Source: Microbulbifer sp. THAF38
GTDB lineage: Bacteria; Pseudomonadota; Gammaproteobacteria; Pseudomonadales; Cellvibrionaceae
Length of the DNA: 64,000 bases
Assembly: GCF_009363535.1 (NCBI RefSeq)
Contig: NZ_CP045370.1
Span: forward strand, 38,669 to 102,668
Direction of reading: 5' to 3'
Positions within the stretch are counted from its first letter, which is position 1. Each line of letters opens with the position of its first letter. Shown piece after piece: positions 42,390-51,773 of this stretch. The notes under the pieces were generated by a model. That model was given only the letters and a program-made list of their open reading frames with translations, made no database searches and was not told where the DNA came from. The position numbers were made by a program, and so were the translations under genes.

Positions 42390-44309
42390 TCACATGTTAA
42401 TAGTCATGGCCTTGTTAGTGCTGAAGTTTGAAAGTGACGGAAAGTAGTCTCGATTCAGTAGGTAGACCCGAAGTTCCGATTGAGAACGCTGCCCTTCTAC
42501 AGTCATCCTGACTATATTTTGACCGCTTGAGCTTCTCTGGTGTATGTCCAGGGACTCCAACTCCTTCTGAAGTAGAGTATAAACTTTTTTGTCCCCTGCC
42601 CTCTTCTCATATAGGCGCTTCTTCAATGAATTTTTGTCTAAGAATAAATTAAAAATAACAGGTGTTACCAAAGCTACATGACTATCAAGAATGTGTACTG
42701 GGGCTTTTGATTCGTTAACACGAATCTGTCGGCGAGAGATACCTTTTAATAGCCATGTTAAGAAATCATTTTGTGTAATAAGTTCTTTCTGTATTTTTTT
42801 TGAGATATTTTTTAAATTTTTAGCTTCATGTGAGCTTATCCCATTCTGACCTTTATCTTCAGAGAGTGTCTTCTTTGGCATCGGATCTCGTTCATGGGTT
42901 CTTTCGGCAGGAGCATTATCTATATGTTTCTTTGTTTCTCCTTTATCTTTCAAGGCATCAATAGCATTTTGCTTATCATGTTTTAATAAAACAGAGTCTG
43001 GCAGAGTCGTTTTTTTCGGCTTGGATTTAAGAGTATTTGTTATTCCCTTATCCGTTGACTTATTAAAATATGATTTGGCTGATTTCTCTATGACATTTAA
43101 ATCCCCAGGTGTCTGAGTGCCTTCTATAATGTTCCCGGACTTATCTACTGGGAGCACTTCGCCATCAAATGTTTCTGGGTTACTTGTTGGCCAAATAATT
43201 TCATTTTTGAATCGAAGGAATGTAAGTTTTTGCTGCCAATTTTTAGCGAAGTCATTAATCTCAGCTGTCCAAACGCTTTCTCCATAAGAATTTTTAATCA
43301 GGAGATCATGATCGTTCAAAACTTCAAATAGACGCACCACATTTTGAGGTATACCTCTATGCCCCTCGTTCAACAGCTGAACCCGTACAGCTTCCATAGT
43401 AGCCTTTGAAACCACCCAAGTATCACTATCAGTCACCCATACAGCTGCACCCGGCTTGTTTCGCTTTAAGTCTCCATCTGTAATTAACTTTCTTAAGGAA
43501 ACGATAAGCTTTTCATGGAGAGGTATTGCAGTTGAATGATCTGTTTTCATACCGGTTTCTGCGCCAAGGTTTTTCGCAACACTAGCGCTGTCTGCAACTC
43601 TTACAATTTCAGCGATAGCCTGTCCGCCGAAGGTAGAGTGTGACACGGTATTAAACAATTGTGCCAGCAACTCTGTATCTTCAAAGATCCATTGTGCTGC
43701 CTTCTTGGTTAGCAACCTCGGTAGTAGGGACATGGCAGCTTTTTCATGAAGAGATTTCGCAATCTTGGAGTTGCTGATTCTTTTTTTGTACCGATAGCTA
43801 TATTCGGCCCCTGTTGGAATACTTCCATACCAAGGGTGCCAATGCTCAAATTCTCCGCCCCTTTCCCTGTACACAATCTCAATGTCAGTGACGACCTTGC
43901 CAATGTCATGTGTGAGGATCGCAATGAATGCTCCAAACCTCCATCGGTCCGATGATGATGCAATGTGTTCTGGTTCAGAATTAGGTGGTAATACATAGCC
44001 TTGAGCAATTCTTATCCCGGCATACAAAGCCTCTAAAGTGTGATCGATCAAACCACCTTCTTTGGAGTGATGATGGATTTCAGAGGCAGGTACTTCCTGG
44101 ACAAGTTCGGCGAACCTCTCAATCGCAAAGAGATAGTGGTTATTCCACACATCCTCAGTGATGCTGAATAGACGCTTGATCTTGCGTATCAAGGTGGATC
44201 GCTTGGGTGATTCTAAAAGCTCTTTACCTGACTTTGCCTGAGCATACTTGCTTGGTGCTGTCTCTACGTCCGATTTATTACGCTTTCGTTTGAATAAGGT
44301 GATTAACAT
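42390..44309 (-). CDS. traI: MOBH relaxase TraI (TraI_2 domain)
   Basis: A 639-residue relaxase of the TraI_2/MOBH type used by SXT- and PFGI-1-like elements. The N-terminal part reads EVPASEIHHHSKEGGLIDHTLEAL near residue 75, with the three-His cluster, and ILTHDIGKV near 130, an HD-type metal site. It nicks the DNA at oriT and pilots the strand. The centre (about 395-500) is a Lys-rich linker, and the C-terminus forms a small separate domain (FLTWLLKGISRRQIRVNESKAPVHIL). GGAGG lies before ATG 44309. Operator O3 is 58 bp upstream. Confidence 0.88.
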   Translation of the reverse strand: MLITLFKRKRNKSDVETAPSKYAQAKSGKELLESPKRSTLIRKIKRLFSITEDVWNNHYLFAIERFAELVQEVPASEIHHHSKEGGLIDHTLEALYAGIRIAQGYVLPPNSEPEHIASSSDRWRFGAFIAILTHDIGKVVTDIEIVYRERGGEFEHWHPWYGSIPTGAEYSYRYKKRISNSKIAKSLHEKAAMSLLPRLLTKKAAQWIFEDTELLAQLFNTVSHSTFGGQAIAEIVRVADSASVAKNLGAETGMKTDHSTAIPLHEKLIVSLRKLITDGDLKRNKPGAAVWVTDSDTWVVSKATMEAVRVQLLNEGHRGIPQNVVRLFEVLNDHDLLIKNSYGESVWTAEINDFAKNWQQKLTFLRFKNEIIWPTSNPETFDGEVLPVDKSGNIIEGTQTPGDLNVIEKSAKSYFNKSTDKGITNTLKSKPKKTTLPDSVLLKHDKQNAIDALKDKGETKKHIDNAPAERTHERDPMPKKTLSEDKGQNGISSHEAKNLKNISKKIQKELITQNDFLTWLLKGISRRQIRVNESKAPVHILDSHVALVTPVIFNLFLDKNSLKKRLYEKRAGDKKVYTLLQKELESLDIHQRSSSGQNIVRMTVEGQRSQSELRVYLLNRDYFPSLSNFSTNKAMTINM

Positions 44310-44366
44310 GCGCATACCTCCTCAACCATAGGATGCCTTAGAGCCCCTAGGCCAAGTAGTCGTAAA

Positions 44367-44386
44367 GGGTCATTAGAAGCTGACCT
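44367..44386 (+). promoter_or_regulatory. Operator O3, GGGTCATT-N7-GACCT
   Basis: A 20-bp site in the divergent region between traI and the 44471 gene, 85 bp before the latter and 58 bp before traI. Its asymmetric left half points toward 44471, as in the other copies relative to their genes. oriT may lie in this same region but is not identifiable by eye. Confidence 0.55.
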
Positions 44387-44470
44387 AAAAAGGATCGTTC
44401 TACACCGTCTGATGGATCAGAATCCTGAGAATCTGATGTTATTAACTTCACACACGGTAAGCAGCAAGAT

Positions 44471-44827
44471 ATGGCTCAGGATAAATCTAGATTGACACCA
44501 TTCACTCTCAAACTCAGTGACGATGATAGACAAACTATGAAACTCATTTGTGCGGTAGATGGTTCCTTCAAGTATCAGTACCAACTGTTCGATGCTGCCG
44601 TCCATTGGGCTATCGAGAATCGGGATAATCTTATCGCTATGGCTAATTCAAAAGATGGAGATAACAGGTCCTATTATGTGTGCAAGGCTGTCAGCGAGAT
44701 TCAGATTCTGGAGGAGCACTGGAATTGCAACACTACAAGAGCTTTGTACACGGCTGTTGTCGCCTATCTCAAAAATCGTGAAGTTGGTGTAAGGGTACAG
44801 CAAGGCAAGACTTTTGAGGCTGTTTAG
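44471..44827 (+). CDS. Hypothetical protein divergent from traI
   Basis: A 118-residue protein, not recognised. Begins with a strand-like basic segment (SRLTPFTLKLSDDDRQTMKLICAVDG) and continues helical, so it could be a small DNA-binding protein such as a relaxosome accessory factor. That role is inferred only from its place next to traI. Confidence 0.5.
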   Translation: MAQDKSRLTPFTLKLSDDDRQTMKLICAVDGSFKYQYQLFDAAVHWAIENRDNLIAMANSKDGDNRSYYVCKAVSEIQILEEHWNCNTTRALYTAVVAYLKNREVGVRVQQGKTFEAV

Positions 44828-45080
44828 GCCTCTTCTTTTGTTCCCCAAAAAGATTTTGCTTAAAGAAAGACCAGCCCAACTTCCTTTGACAGTCAATTCT
44901 GATTCTACTGTTAAAACATAACCGTAGGTCGGAATAATTATAATAAATACAATGTATTTATTATCTGTATTAAAGAGTAAAAAACGGTTTAAAGACGGTA
45001 TAAAACCGGTAGAGCCTCGGTAGGCTTTCGCCCTTTTCTGCTCATAGCTCTCATTATACGGGGGTTTACATTAATCTCAT

Positions 45081-45698
45081 CTATGACAAACCTGAGTAAT
45101 ACACCCTCTTAAACCTTGGTATTACTCTATGTAAAACCTTGGTGGTATTCACGGTCAAACCTTAGTATAGTTCTATCTTAAACCCTATACCCACGAACTT
45201 ATACACATCTAGTAACAGAATATTAAGAGCATACCAACACATAATTCACAGAGGTATGCACATCACATCACACTTTCGCCATTTCTCTACGACAAACCTC
45301 AATATATATTGCTCATAAAACGTACTCTTTCTTGTCTTCTATCGTAAACCTTGGTAATTCTCTATCTCAAACCTTACTAAGGTTTGGCATAGAGTTTTCT
45401 TCAGTTGAGCCATCTGATTGGCGTTTTTGTCATCTATTTCAGAAAAAATGGTAGGAAACTCGAAAAATTGAATGGTTTGGAGTATTTAACGAAGAACTGA
45501 TGATGACCTTAACTCTACCGCAAACCTCCATAATCAAGTCTTTGGCCTAACGGACGGTTCAACTCTACCTCAAACCTAAGCAAAATTTGCTTTCATAGAC
45601 TGAATTTTGATCTTTGGTTATCAATTTTACTAAGGTTTGAGGTAGAGATAGGCCGGCACCGGATTGATAGCCGGAAAAAGCTGAGGTTTAACGTAGAG
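45081..45698. other. Iteron-type replication origin (oriV)
   Basis: About 13 copies of a ~20-bp iteron with consensus CTCTAYSNCAAACCTTRGTA. Plus-oriented copies lie near 45081, 45105, 45125, 45149, 45171, 45285, 45338, 45361, 45513 and 45563; minus-oriented copies near 45375-45395, 45628-45647 and 45681-45698. The copies at 45361 and 45375 overlap head to head. TTATACACA at 45199 is one mismatch from a DnaA box, and an AT-rich tract lies at 44930-45000. This is the layout of a Rep-controlled plasmid origin. Confidence 0.85.
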
Positions 45699-45712
45699 AA
45701 TGAGTACCTGAC

Positions 45713-46786
45713 TCAGAAGTAGATTTCGTCTTCGCTTTGCTGGATTCTGGGGACTGCGTGTTCGTTGGGGTCTGAACTGCTTCCCTGGATTGTGTTGGCT
45801 ACTTTGTTGTTGGCGGCTACTTGTTTCGCAAAAGTGTTCGAGGCATAAAGCTCAAAGCGCCAGTCGATGATTTTTTTGCCTTCCTTCTTCGGAGTCATCT
45901 CGTAGCGTTCGAGGACATCCTCTTTCACCAGATCCTCCATGACCCCCTTAAACAGGGCCTTATCCTGGTAAGTGTTCTGATAAGGATCTTTCATAGCACT
46001 TATTAAAGTGCTCAGAAGAATTGTATATGGCTTGCCAGGAGAAGCTTGAATCCATCGGTGGCATAGTCTTTTGTAGGTTAGCCTAGTGAAGTGACCTTTA
46101 AACTCAAGTGCTTTGGCGTAGTTATAGCGTCTGAAGCTTGAAGTGAGGATGACATTAGTAACCATGGGGTGAAAGCACACAAAGGACCTGGTTTCCTTTT
46201 TGTTACTCCTGTCTGCGATCGCCATTAATGGAAAAAATGGGGCCGAAAGGTCAATTGACTTGTCCATACTCTGAATGGAGAGAATGGAGCGATTCATAAT
46301 ATGCAGAGCCTCCTTTATCTCAGCATAAGAGTAAGACTTCCCTACCCTCTTCAGCTCCTCATATATCTCGTAAAGTGTGAAGGCGATGCCGACAAATTTG
46401 GTGCCTGCGTTGGTACCTGTCGTTGCTTCGTATGCTTCTGCTCTTCTTTCTGTGGCCAGCTTGCGAAGCACATCTTCGATGATTTCTTCCCTGGCACCAG
46501 GGAACACGAACACCCTCTGTTTTGTCCCTCCTTTCACTCGCTCTATGTTTGCAGCGGTTACGGAGACTCGGAGCTCCATGTCCTTGTAGTTGGTTATTCG
46601 AGTGAATTCAGTTTCCTCTGCCGATGCTGAACTTAGGTATTTATTGAGCTTGCCGTAGAGAAACTTCCCGGCGAGATCATAGATCTCCAGCGTGTTGCTG
46701 TAGTTCTTATCCAGGAGAGGGTCTAGCTCAAAAAGATTAAGGTTCAGTTGCTGAGATTTTATCGGCTCCAAATCTTTTTTATTCAT
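45713..46786 (-). CDS. rep: Plasmid replication initiator
   Basis: A 357-residue protein directly beside the iteron array, convergent with it. It has two winged-helix-like regions: about 150-170 (IAFTLYEIYEELKRVGKSYSYAEIKEALHIM) and about 235-300 (FTRLTYKRLCHRWIQ, then LISAMKDPYQ). The exact Rep family is not clear. The call rests on this fold and on the neighbouring iterons and ParAB. The end of the iteron array lies 15 bp past its stop codon. It is divergent from parA, with a palindrome between them. Confidence 0.7.
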   Translation of the reverse strand: MNKKDLEPIKSQQLNLNLFELDPLLDKNYSNTLEIYDLAGKFLYGKLNKYLSSASAEETEFTRITNYKDMELRVSVTAANIERVKGGTKQRVFVFPGAREEIIEDVLRKLATERRAEAYEATTGTNAGTKFVGIAFTLYEIYEELKRVGKSYSYAEIKEALHIMNRSILSIQSMDKSIDLSAPFFPLMAIADRSNKKETRSFVCFHPMVTNVILTSSFRRYNYAKALEFKGHFTRLTYKRLCHRWIQASPGKPYTILLSTLISAMKDPYQNTYQDKALFKGVMEDLVKEDVLERYEMTPKKEGKKIIDWRFELYASNTFAKQVAANNKVANTIQGSSSDPNEHAVPRIQQSEDEIYF

Positions 46787-46843
46787 ATTGATGTTCCTAC
46801 AGCAGCAAAAGCCTCTTGTTCAGATCACGTTATTGAACCGGAC

Positions 46844-46871
46844 TGAGTGCATATTAACCAAAATGCACTCA
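46844..46871. promoter_or_regulatory. Inverted repeat between rep and parA
   Basis: TGAGTGCAT and ATGCACTCA are perfect 9-bp arms with a 10-bp spacer, 58 bp before rep and 100 bp before parA. ParA proteins of the P1 type have an N-terminal HTH and bind such sites to repress their own operon. Confidence 0.6.
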
Positions 46872-46970
46872 AAAACTCCCTCATTCACCAAATGAAGCTT
46901 TTGTTTGCCAATCCGTGAATATAGAATCGGATTTTCCATGAAACATGAACAAAGTCAATTTTAACCAGCA

Positions 46971-48371
46971 ATGGATACCGAAATGACAAATAACGAAGCG
47001 CAGAAGAGCTACTTGCTGGCCTCTCTTAAAAAGATCGCAACCGTGGTTAAGCGCGGTGAGACGATTATGAAAGAGATTCCTGGCTTGGTCCGCAAGGCAC
47101 AGAAAACGAAGCACGATCCTGAGTGGTTGGAGGTTGCCCAAGTTGATGAGCGTATTCAAAAGCGGCGTTATGGCACAACGCAAGCTGCTGAGCTGGCTGG
47201 CATCAGCCATTCTCTCTTATATGCGGCAGAGCAAGACGGGCGACTGCCTGAACCTGAATATCGCTTGGATACGACTAAGAAGGTCCGTTCTGGATACACG
47301 ATCAACCACATTAACCATATCCGCCAAGTGTTTAACACCGCGCCTCGAAAACCTGAAGGTGCATCCGCTGCCGTAGTGGGTATTCTCAATCTTAAAGGTG
47401 GTAGCCAAAAGACAACTACTTGCCACCTTTTCTCTCAGTACCTTGCGATGAAGGGCTACCGAGTGCTTTTGCTCGATACTGATCCGCAAGGATCTTTGAG
47501 CTTTTTCTTTGGGAAGAGGCCTGATGTTAACGTTCACTATGAAAATACGATCGCCCCGTTTTTCCTGGAGGATGACGCTGCCCTCGTCGAAGCCGGACAC
47601 CCAGAGGGAGCGTCAAGATCCTTACATTATGCGATTCAAAAAACATATTGGGAAAACATCGACATAATCCCGAGCTGTTTGCAGAATCTAAACATCGACC
47701 TACTGATGCCCAAAGTGATGGATGATGCCAATGTCCCCATTAACGACCGTATTATGAAGTTGCGTAGTGGGTTGATTGAAGTCGGAAAGGATTATGACTT
47801 CATCATCATAGACGGCACACCATCCTTGAATATCAGTACCCTTAATGTTGTATCCGCATGCGATATGGTGTTCGTACCTACTCCGGCTGCGATGCCTGAT
47901 TTTGCATCGACTTTACAGTTTGCAGGCTTGGTTGCGGAGACGGTGCAAACTTACGACGAAGGTGGTTTCTATCCCAACATCCCTGATATACGCTTTTTCG
48001 TCACAAAGTATTCAACCCGCAGCTATGCCCAATTCATGGGGCAAATCATTAGGCGGGTTTTTACTGTCGAGAGAGGGGATGTGCTCTCTACAGAAGCTCA
48101 TGCCTCAGACGAGATCGGCAAGGCGACCAACTTTACGTACTCCATTTATGAACAAAACCCAGCGGAAGCAGACAACCGCAAGCGGTTGAAACAAACATGT
48201 GAAATGTTCGACAAGCTGTTTGATGAGATGCACGATGCGGTTTGGGAAACTTGTTATGAGGATTTATTGAGAACTTCACACATCGACAAAATTGATCAAA
48301 TTATGGCAAATGCTGATGCTGTGAAGAGCGAATTAGAAGAACTGAAGAATAACGCCGGAGAGGGGGTGTAA
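46971..48371 (+). CDS. parA: ParA partition ATPase, P1 (type Ia) class
   Basis: A 466-residue Walker-type ParA with an N-terminal regulatory region. An HTH (TTQAAELAGISHSLLYAAEQDGRLP) lies near residues 65-92, the deviant Walker A NLKGGSQKTTT near 140-150 and IIIDGTPSLN near 282. Length and HTH mark the P1/P7 class, which represses its own operon as well as moving plasmids. parB starts 3 bp after the stop. The HTH fits the inverted repeat upstream. Confidence 0.9.
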   Translation: MDTEMTNNEAQKSYLLASLKKIATVVKRGETIMKEIPGLVRKAQKTKHDPEWLEVAQVDERIQKRRYGTTQAAELAGISHSLLYAAEQDGRLPEPEYRLDTTKKVRSGYTINHINHIRQVFNTAPRKPEGASAAVVGILNLKGGSQKTTTCHLFSQYLAMKGYRVLLLDTDPQGSLSFFFGKRPDVNVHYENTIAPFFLEDDAALVEAGHPEGASRSLHYAIQKTYWENIDIIPSCLQNLNIDLLMPKVMDDANVPINDRIMKLRSGLIEVGKDYDFIIIDGTPSLNISTLNVVSACDMVFVPTPAAMPDFASTLQFAGLVAETVQTYDEGGFYPNIPDIRFFVTKYSTRSYAQFMGQIIRRVFTVERGDVLSTEAHASDEIGKATNFTYSIYEQNPAEADNRKRLKQTCEMFDKLFDEMHDAVWETCYEDLLRTSHIDKIDQIMANADAVKSELEELKNNAGEGV

Positions 48372-48373
48372 CT

Positions 48374-49507
48374 ATGGCTAAGGATAAGTATGGGAATATT
48401 GATGAGATGCTATCTGGGGCTGATACAGACGAGCTTGTAGACATAACTCCTAAAAGAAACCGCAGGCCTTCACCAGCGCTTGGAGTCATGACTGGAGACA
48501 ACCGCCCAACCAGCATTACAGATGGGCTTAAAGCAGAAAAGCAAAAAGCTGAAAAGGCACTGGAAGAAGCTCAGCTCAACTTTGAAAAAGAGAAGGCCGA
48601 TCTGCTTCAAGCGTTAGAGGAAGTGAAGAATTCCGACTCTGAAGGGGCACCAATAGTCCTTACTATGCCTGTTACGAAGCAGGAGATCACATTCGAGCTT
48701 CGACGTATCGATCCTTCATTAATTGATGTATCTCCAGAGAATGAGCGTATCCAAGAATTCCTCGATGAAATTTCTTTGCAAGATATTCTCCCGTCAATTA
48801 AGAAACATAGTCAGCAAAAGCCCGGTACCGTTCGCCCCAAAAAAGATGGTCGTTTTGAGTTAATAGAGGGCTCTCGACGTTTGGCGTCGGTAAAGCTAGC
48901 TAAGCAAGAGTACTTGGCTCTCGTTGGTGATGTTCCTGACGCTGATGTTCGGGAACTCAGCATTATCGAGAATAAGCACCAGGATGTAAGTCCCTACGAA
49001 AAAGCTAAAACCTATCAGAAGCAAATTGAAAGGGGGGAGTTTGAGAATTGGACCCAGTTGGGGGCAGCCAAAGGAATTAGCTCTTCACATATATCGCGTT
49101 TCCGTGCATGTGTGGAGCTGGATGAAATTTTTGTGCGTATTCTGCCATCCCCTTCAGATATGCCCCTTTCCTATGGTGAAACCATTGCCTCGCTGAGGAA
49201 GAAAGGTGAGAGCCCCTTGATTGCCAAGGCTGAAGAGTTACTTGACCTAAGAAGGGCTGCATTAAGAGACAAACTGGAGTTGCCTGATGTGGAGCAGGTG
49301 ATCAAGCTTCTTAAAGGGGCAGTTAGAAGCAAGGTGAAGGAGCCTAAGACTTGGAAGCCTGTGGTGTATAAGTCTAAAGACGGCAAGACCCTGAAGCATT
49401 CGGTTACCAACAAGGGGGCTACCAAGTTTGAAATAACCGGTGTAGATGACTCCCAGCTAAAGAAAATCCTGTCATTCTTGACGACCACCCTAAAAGTAGG
49501 CTCTTGA
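48374..49507 (+). CDS. parB: ParB partition protein
   Basis: A 377-residue ParB. After an N-terminal coiled segment (about 55-85) comes the CTPase/nuclease-like core with GRFELIEGSRRLASVKLA near 155-172 and ELSIIENKHQDVSPYEKAKTY near 195-215. An HTH follows (NWTQLGAAKGISSSHISRFRACVEL), and the C-terminus should dimerise. It loads at parS and is moved by ParA. A candidate parS lies directly downstream. Confidence 0.9.
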   Translation: MAKDKYGNIDEMLSGADTDELVDITPKRNRRPSPALGVMTGDNRPTSITDGLKAEKQKAEKALEEAQLNFEKEKADLLQALEEVKNSDSEGAPIVLTMPVTKQEITFELRRIDPSLIDVSPENERIQEFLDEISLQDILPSIKKHSQQKPGTVRPKKDGRFELIEGSRRLASVKLAKQEYLALVGDVPDADVRELSIIENKHQDVSPYEKAKTYQKQIERGEFENWTQLGAAKGISSSHISRFRACVELDEIFVRILPSPSDMPLSYGETIASLRKKGESPLIAKAEELLDLRRAALRDKLELPDVEQVIKLLKGAVRSKVKEPKTWKPVVYKSKDGKTLKHSVTNKGATKFEITGVDDSQLKKILSFLTTTLKVGS

Positions 49508-49512
49508 TGAGC

Positions 49513-49578
49513 GGGGAATTCCCTTGACGGGAATGTGGATCAAAAGGGGCTCATTCCCGTCAAGGGAATAGAGCCCCA
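49513..49578. other. Candidate parS centromere
   Basis: ATTCCCTTGACGGGAATG (49518-49535) and its exact reverse complement (49552-49569) form an 18-bp inverted repeat with a 16-bp spacer. Each arm is itself a near-palindrome (ATTCCC...GGGAAT). GGGGCTC/GAGCCCC (49546-49552, 49571-49577) encloses the right arm. It sits right after parB, the usual place of parS in P1-like systems. It could also act as a terminator. Confidence 0.6.
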
Positions 49579-49695
49579 AAACTTGGTAACTTATTGATAT
49601 ATAAGGGAAAATATTGGTATTGAGCCAAGAAAACCTTTAAAAAATTTAAGTCGAGAAGGTGCCCATAGGCTTGAAAATTTTAAAGGGAATGGGTG

Positions 49696-50247
49696 CTATA
49701 GGTGATCATCCGCCTTGAAGCCCAGGCATCGAGAAATGTGCTCAAAATCATCAAGGCCGAAAAAGTCTAGTGTGAGTGAACCGGAAAGTTTGGCTGGGTT
49801 AAAGCGGATTCTTATCTGCCGCCCAAGAACCTCTCCCATAATACGTTCATGCCGCTTAATGTCTGAATCTCGATCTTCCTCCTTCCCTTTGGCGATTGAT
49901 TCAAACTTATGAACCGGCGTTCTCTTGGTCAGCAAACCCCTAAGTAGCTCCTCCCGCTTTTGCGCTGGAAGCCTGGCGATTGCCCGAGTGTGTCCCAACG
50001 TTATCCTGGAAGGGTTCTTGTGCCAGAGATTAAGTTCTGCATCCGTTAAGCTGGTCCCTACACGCTTGAGATGGGTAACCGTATAAACTTTGTCGATACC
50101 CAATGACCGCCGAATGTCCTTATTAGAGAGACCCTCCTTGCTCAGGATCGCCACGATATATGCTTTTTCAGCGTCTGTGAGATCACTTTTCCCCTTGTAG
50201 TACTCAATAGCTTCTTCAGCATCGATCAAATAGGGCAGGTTACTCAT
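49696..50247 (-). CDS. ParB/KorB-like regulator lacking the CTPase domain
   Basis: A 183-residue protein. Residues 24-60 (TDAEKAYIVAILSKEGLSNKDIRRSLGI, then YTVTHLKRVG) are a helix-turn-helix. ISRITLGHTRAIARLPAQKREELLRGLL (about 80-105) copies the region that follows the HTH in ParB proteins. The N-terminal ParB CTPase core is absent. It is likely a DNA-binding regulator; four TTAGTCA palindromes lie directly upstream and suggest it represses itself and the divergent operon. Confidence 0.65.
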   Translation of the reverse strand: MSNLPYLIDAEEAIEYYKGKSDLTDAEKAYIVAILSKEGLSNKDIRRSLGIDKVYTVTHLKRVGTSLTDAELNLWHKNPSRITLGHTRAIARLPAQKREELLRGLLTKRTPVHKFESIAKGKEEDRDSDIKRHERIMGEVLGRQIRIRFNPAKLSGSLTLDFFGLDDFEHISRCLGFKADDHL

Positions 50248-50261
50248 TGATTATTTCCTTA

Positions 50262-50423
50262 TTAGTCATATGACTAAATACACCATAGCATGGCACTTAG
50301 AGTTAGTCACACGACTAAATGGGAGTGGTAGGGAATGTTAATGCTTAACCACATTTAGTCTTGTGACTAAATGGTGGAGGCCGACTGTCCTGAAATTAGG
50401 CATTTTGCTAGTCATGTGACTAA
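50262..50423. promoter_or_regulatory. Four TTAGTCAYRTGACTAA palindromes
   Basis: Sites at 50262-50277 (perfect TTAGTCATATGACTAA), 50303-50318, 50355-50370 and 50408-50423. Centres are 41, 52 and 53 bp apart, close to 4, 5 and 5 DNA turns, so proteins bound at all four would lie on one face. They fill the divergent region between the ParB-like regulator and the 50610 operon. Confidence 0.8.
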
Positions 50424-50609
50424 TAAGACTGCCTTTGCCCTATATGTAGGGCTTTGGGGAGATGAGGAGGGGCAGTACTCAAAAAGGCTAAGGGCAATAT
50501 ATATTGAACAAATAAATAAAAAGACACTATTTAGGGCACTTTTTATTGACATATAGCGCGAGCTAAAACAGAATGTTCAATATTAATTGCACTTTCAGGC
50601 TGATCAAGG

Positions 50610-51773
50610 ATGAGAGCCCCAACAAAACTTACAACGATGCAAAGTAGCGAGCAGGGACAGATAAGCTGCTTCGATATTGAGGTGTTTCACCTCAATCAGC
50701 GCCGTTCGAGAAATCCAAAGTACGATGAAATTAAAGAGTCGGTTCGATGTAAAGGTATCCAAGACCCTCTACACATTGTCTTTCATCCAGGGCAGCAGAA
50801 ATGGGTTTTGTCCCAGGGGGGACAGACAAGGCTTCTAATATGTCGGGAGTTATACAAAGAAACTCAAGACGACTCATATCTTTACCCGCCACTCACAAAG
50901 CAAAAGTTTACCTCTGACCTGGATCTGAGCATTAGACACCTGGTAGAGAATAATCTAAGAGGGGACAACACATTCCTGGAAACCGCGAATGCTGTCCTAA
51001 ATATCCGACGGCTACTGGTTGAATCACTTGGAGCAGATCCGACGCAAGATGACCTTGCAAACGAGATGTCGAGTAGAGGAATGCCAATTCGACGACAGTC
51101 AATCACAGCAATGCTGTACCTTGCTGAGGAGTTATCCCCCTACATAACAAACCAGTTTTTCCTCGATTCAGTCAGCCGAAAGGTAATTGATACCCTACGG
51201 TCCTTGAGGAATGAATTAGTAGATGTGAAGCCCCACAGTCAATTTGACTCTGAGCTCGTGACCTTCATCAATGCCCATAACGGCAGTGTCTCTCTGAAAC
51301 AAATCCAAGCCCACTTCCAGACGCCTGAAAAAGACTCAACCCCAACCAGTCGCCCCTCGAATAGAGCAATCGCAACTAATGTACTTGAGTCATTTGGCCT
51401 GGCAGATGTTGTTCTTGGTACTGATAACTTACCCTCTGGTTATGTCGTAGCCGTACCTCAACATACAGAGAGTCCTCTCGAAGCGGAAGTTTACTTCTTA
51501 CTTGTTAGCCTTTCTGGGGCGTTGGATGGGCAAGTTACCCCTGAGGTTTTGGAAGAGATGGGAATAGATGAAACCTGCGTTGATGCAGAGAACCTAGTTT
51601 CTATCGTCAGAGATCGCCTGAACCTGACAAGTGCGGACCTTTCAATTTTACCTTCTAAAGTTTTCTGCCATGCAAGTGAAGAAGGCTTTGAGTCCCTGAT
51701 CCGGCTCATTGTTGGGGTTAGAACCAGCTTACAAAGTAATAATCAACCTTTGGAGAATCAGAGATGGCGTTAA
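50610..51773 (+). CDS. PFGI-1-type ICE ParB family protein
   Basis: A 387-residue protein of the ICE ParB family (TIGR03764-like). The N-terminal ParB-like part has NQRRSRNPKYDEIKESVRCKGIQDPL (about 31-56) and WVLSQGGQTRLLICREL (about 68-84). A HTH follows (DDLANEMSSRGMPIRRQSITAMLYLAEELS). In PFGI-1 elements it precedes DUF2857 and TIGR03761 genes, as here. Its ATG at 50610 has only AAGG close by; ATG 50637 is another choice. The 3' end overlaps the next gene by 10 bp. Confidence 0.78.
   Translation: MRAPTKLTTMQSSEQGQISCFDIEVFHLNQRRSRNPKYDEIKESVRCKGIQDPLHIVFHPGQQKWVLSQGGQTRLLICRELYKETQDDSYLYPPLTKQKFTSDLDLSIRHLVENNLRGDNTFLETANAVLNIRRLLVESLGADPTQDDLANEMSSRGMPIRRQSITAMLYLAEELSPYITNQFFLDSVSRKVIDTLRSLRNELVDVKPHSQFDSELVTFINAHNGSVSLKQIQAHFQTPEKDSTPTSRPSNRAIATNVLESFGLADVVLGTDNLPSGYVVAVPQHTESPLEAEVYFLLVSLSGALDGQVTPEVLEEMGIDETCVDAENLVSIVRDRLNLTSADLSILPSKVFCHASEEGFESLIRLIVGVRTSLQSNNQPLENQRWR

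Noticed and set aside
50371..50556. 61-codon plus-strand frame inside the operator region
   Set aside because: It overlaps the TTAGTCA palindromes, has no ribosome site and no recognisable protein.
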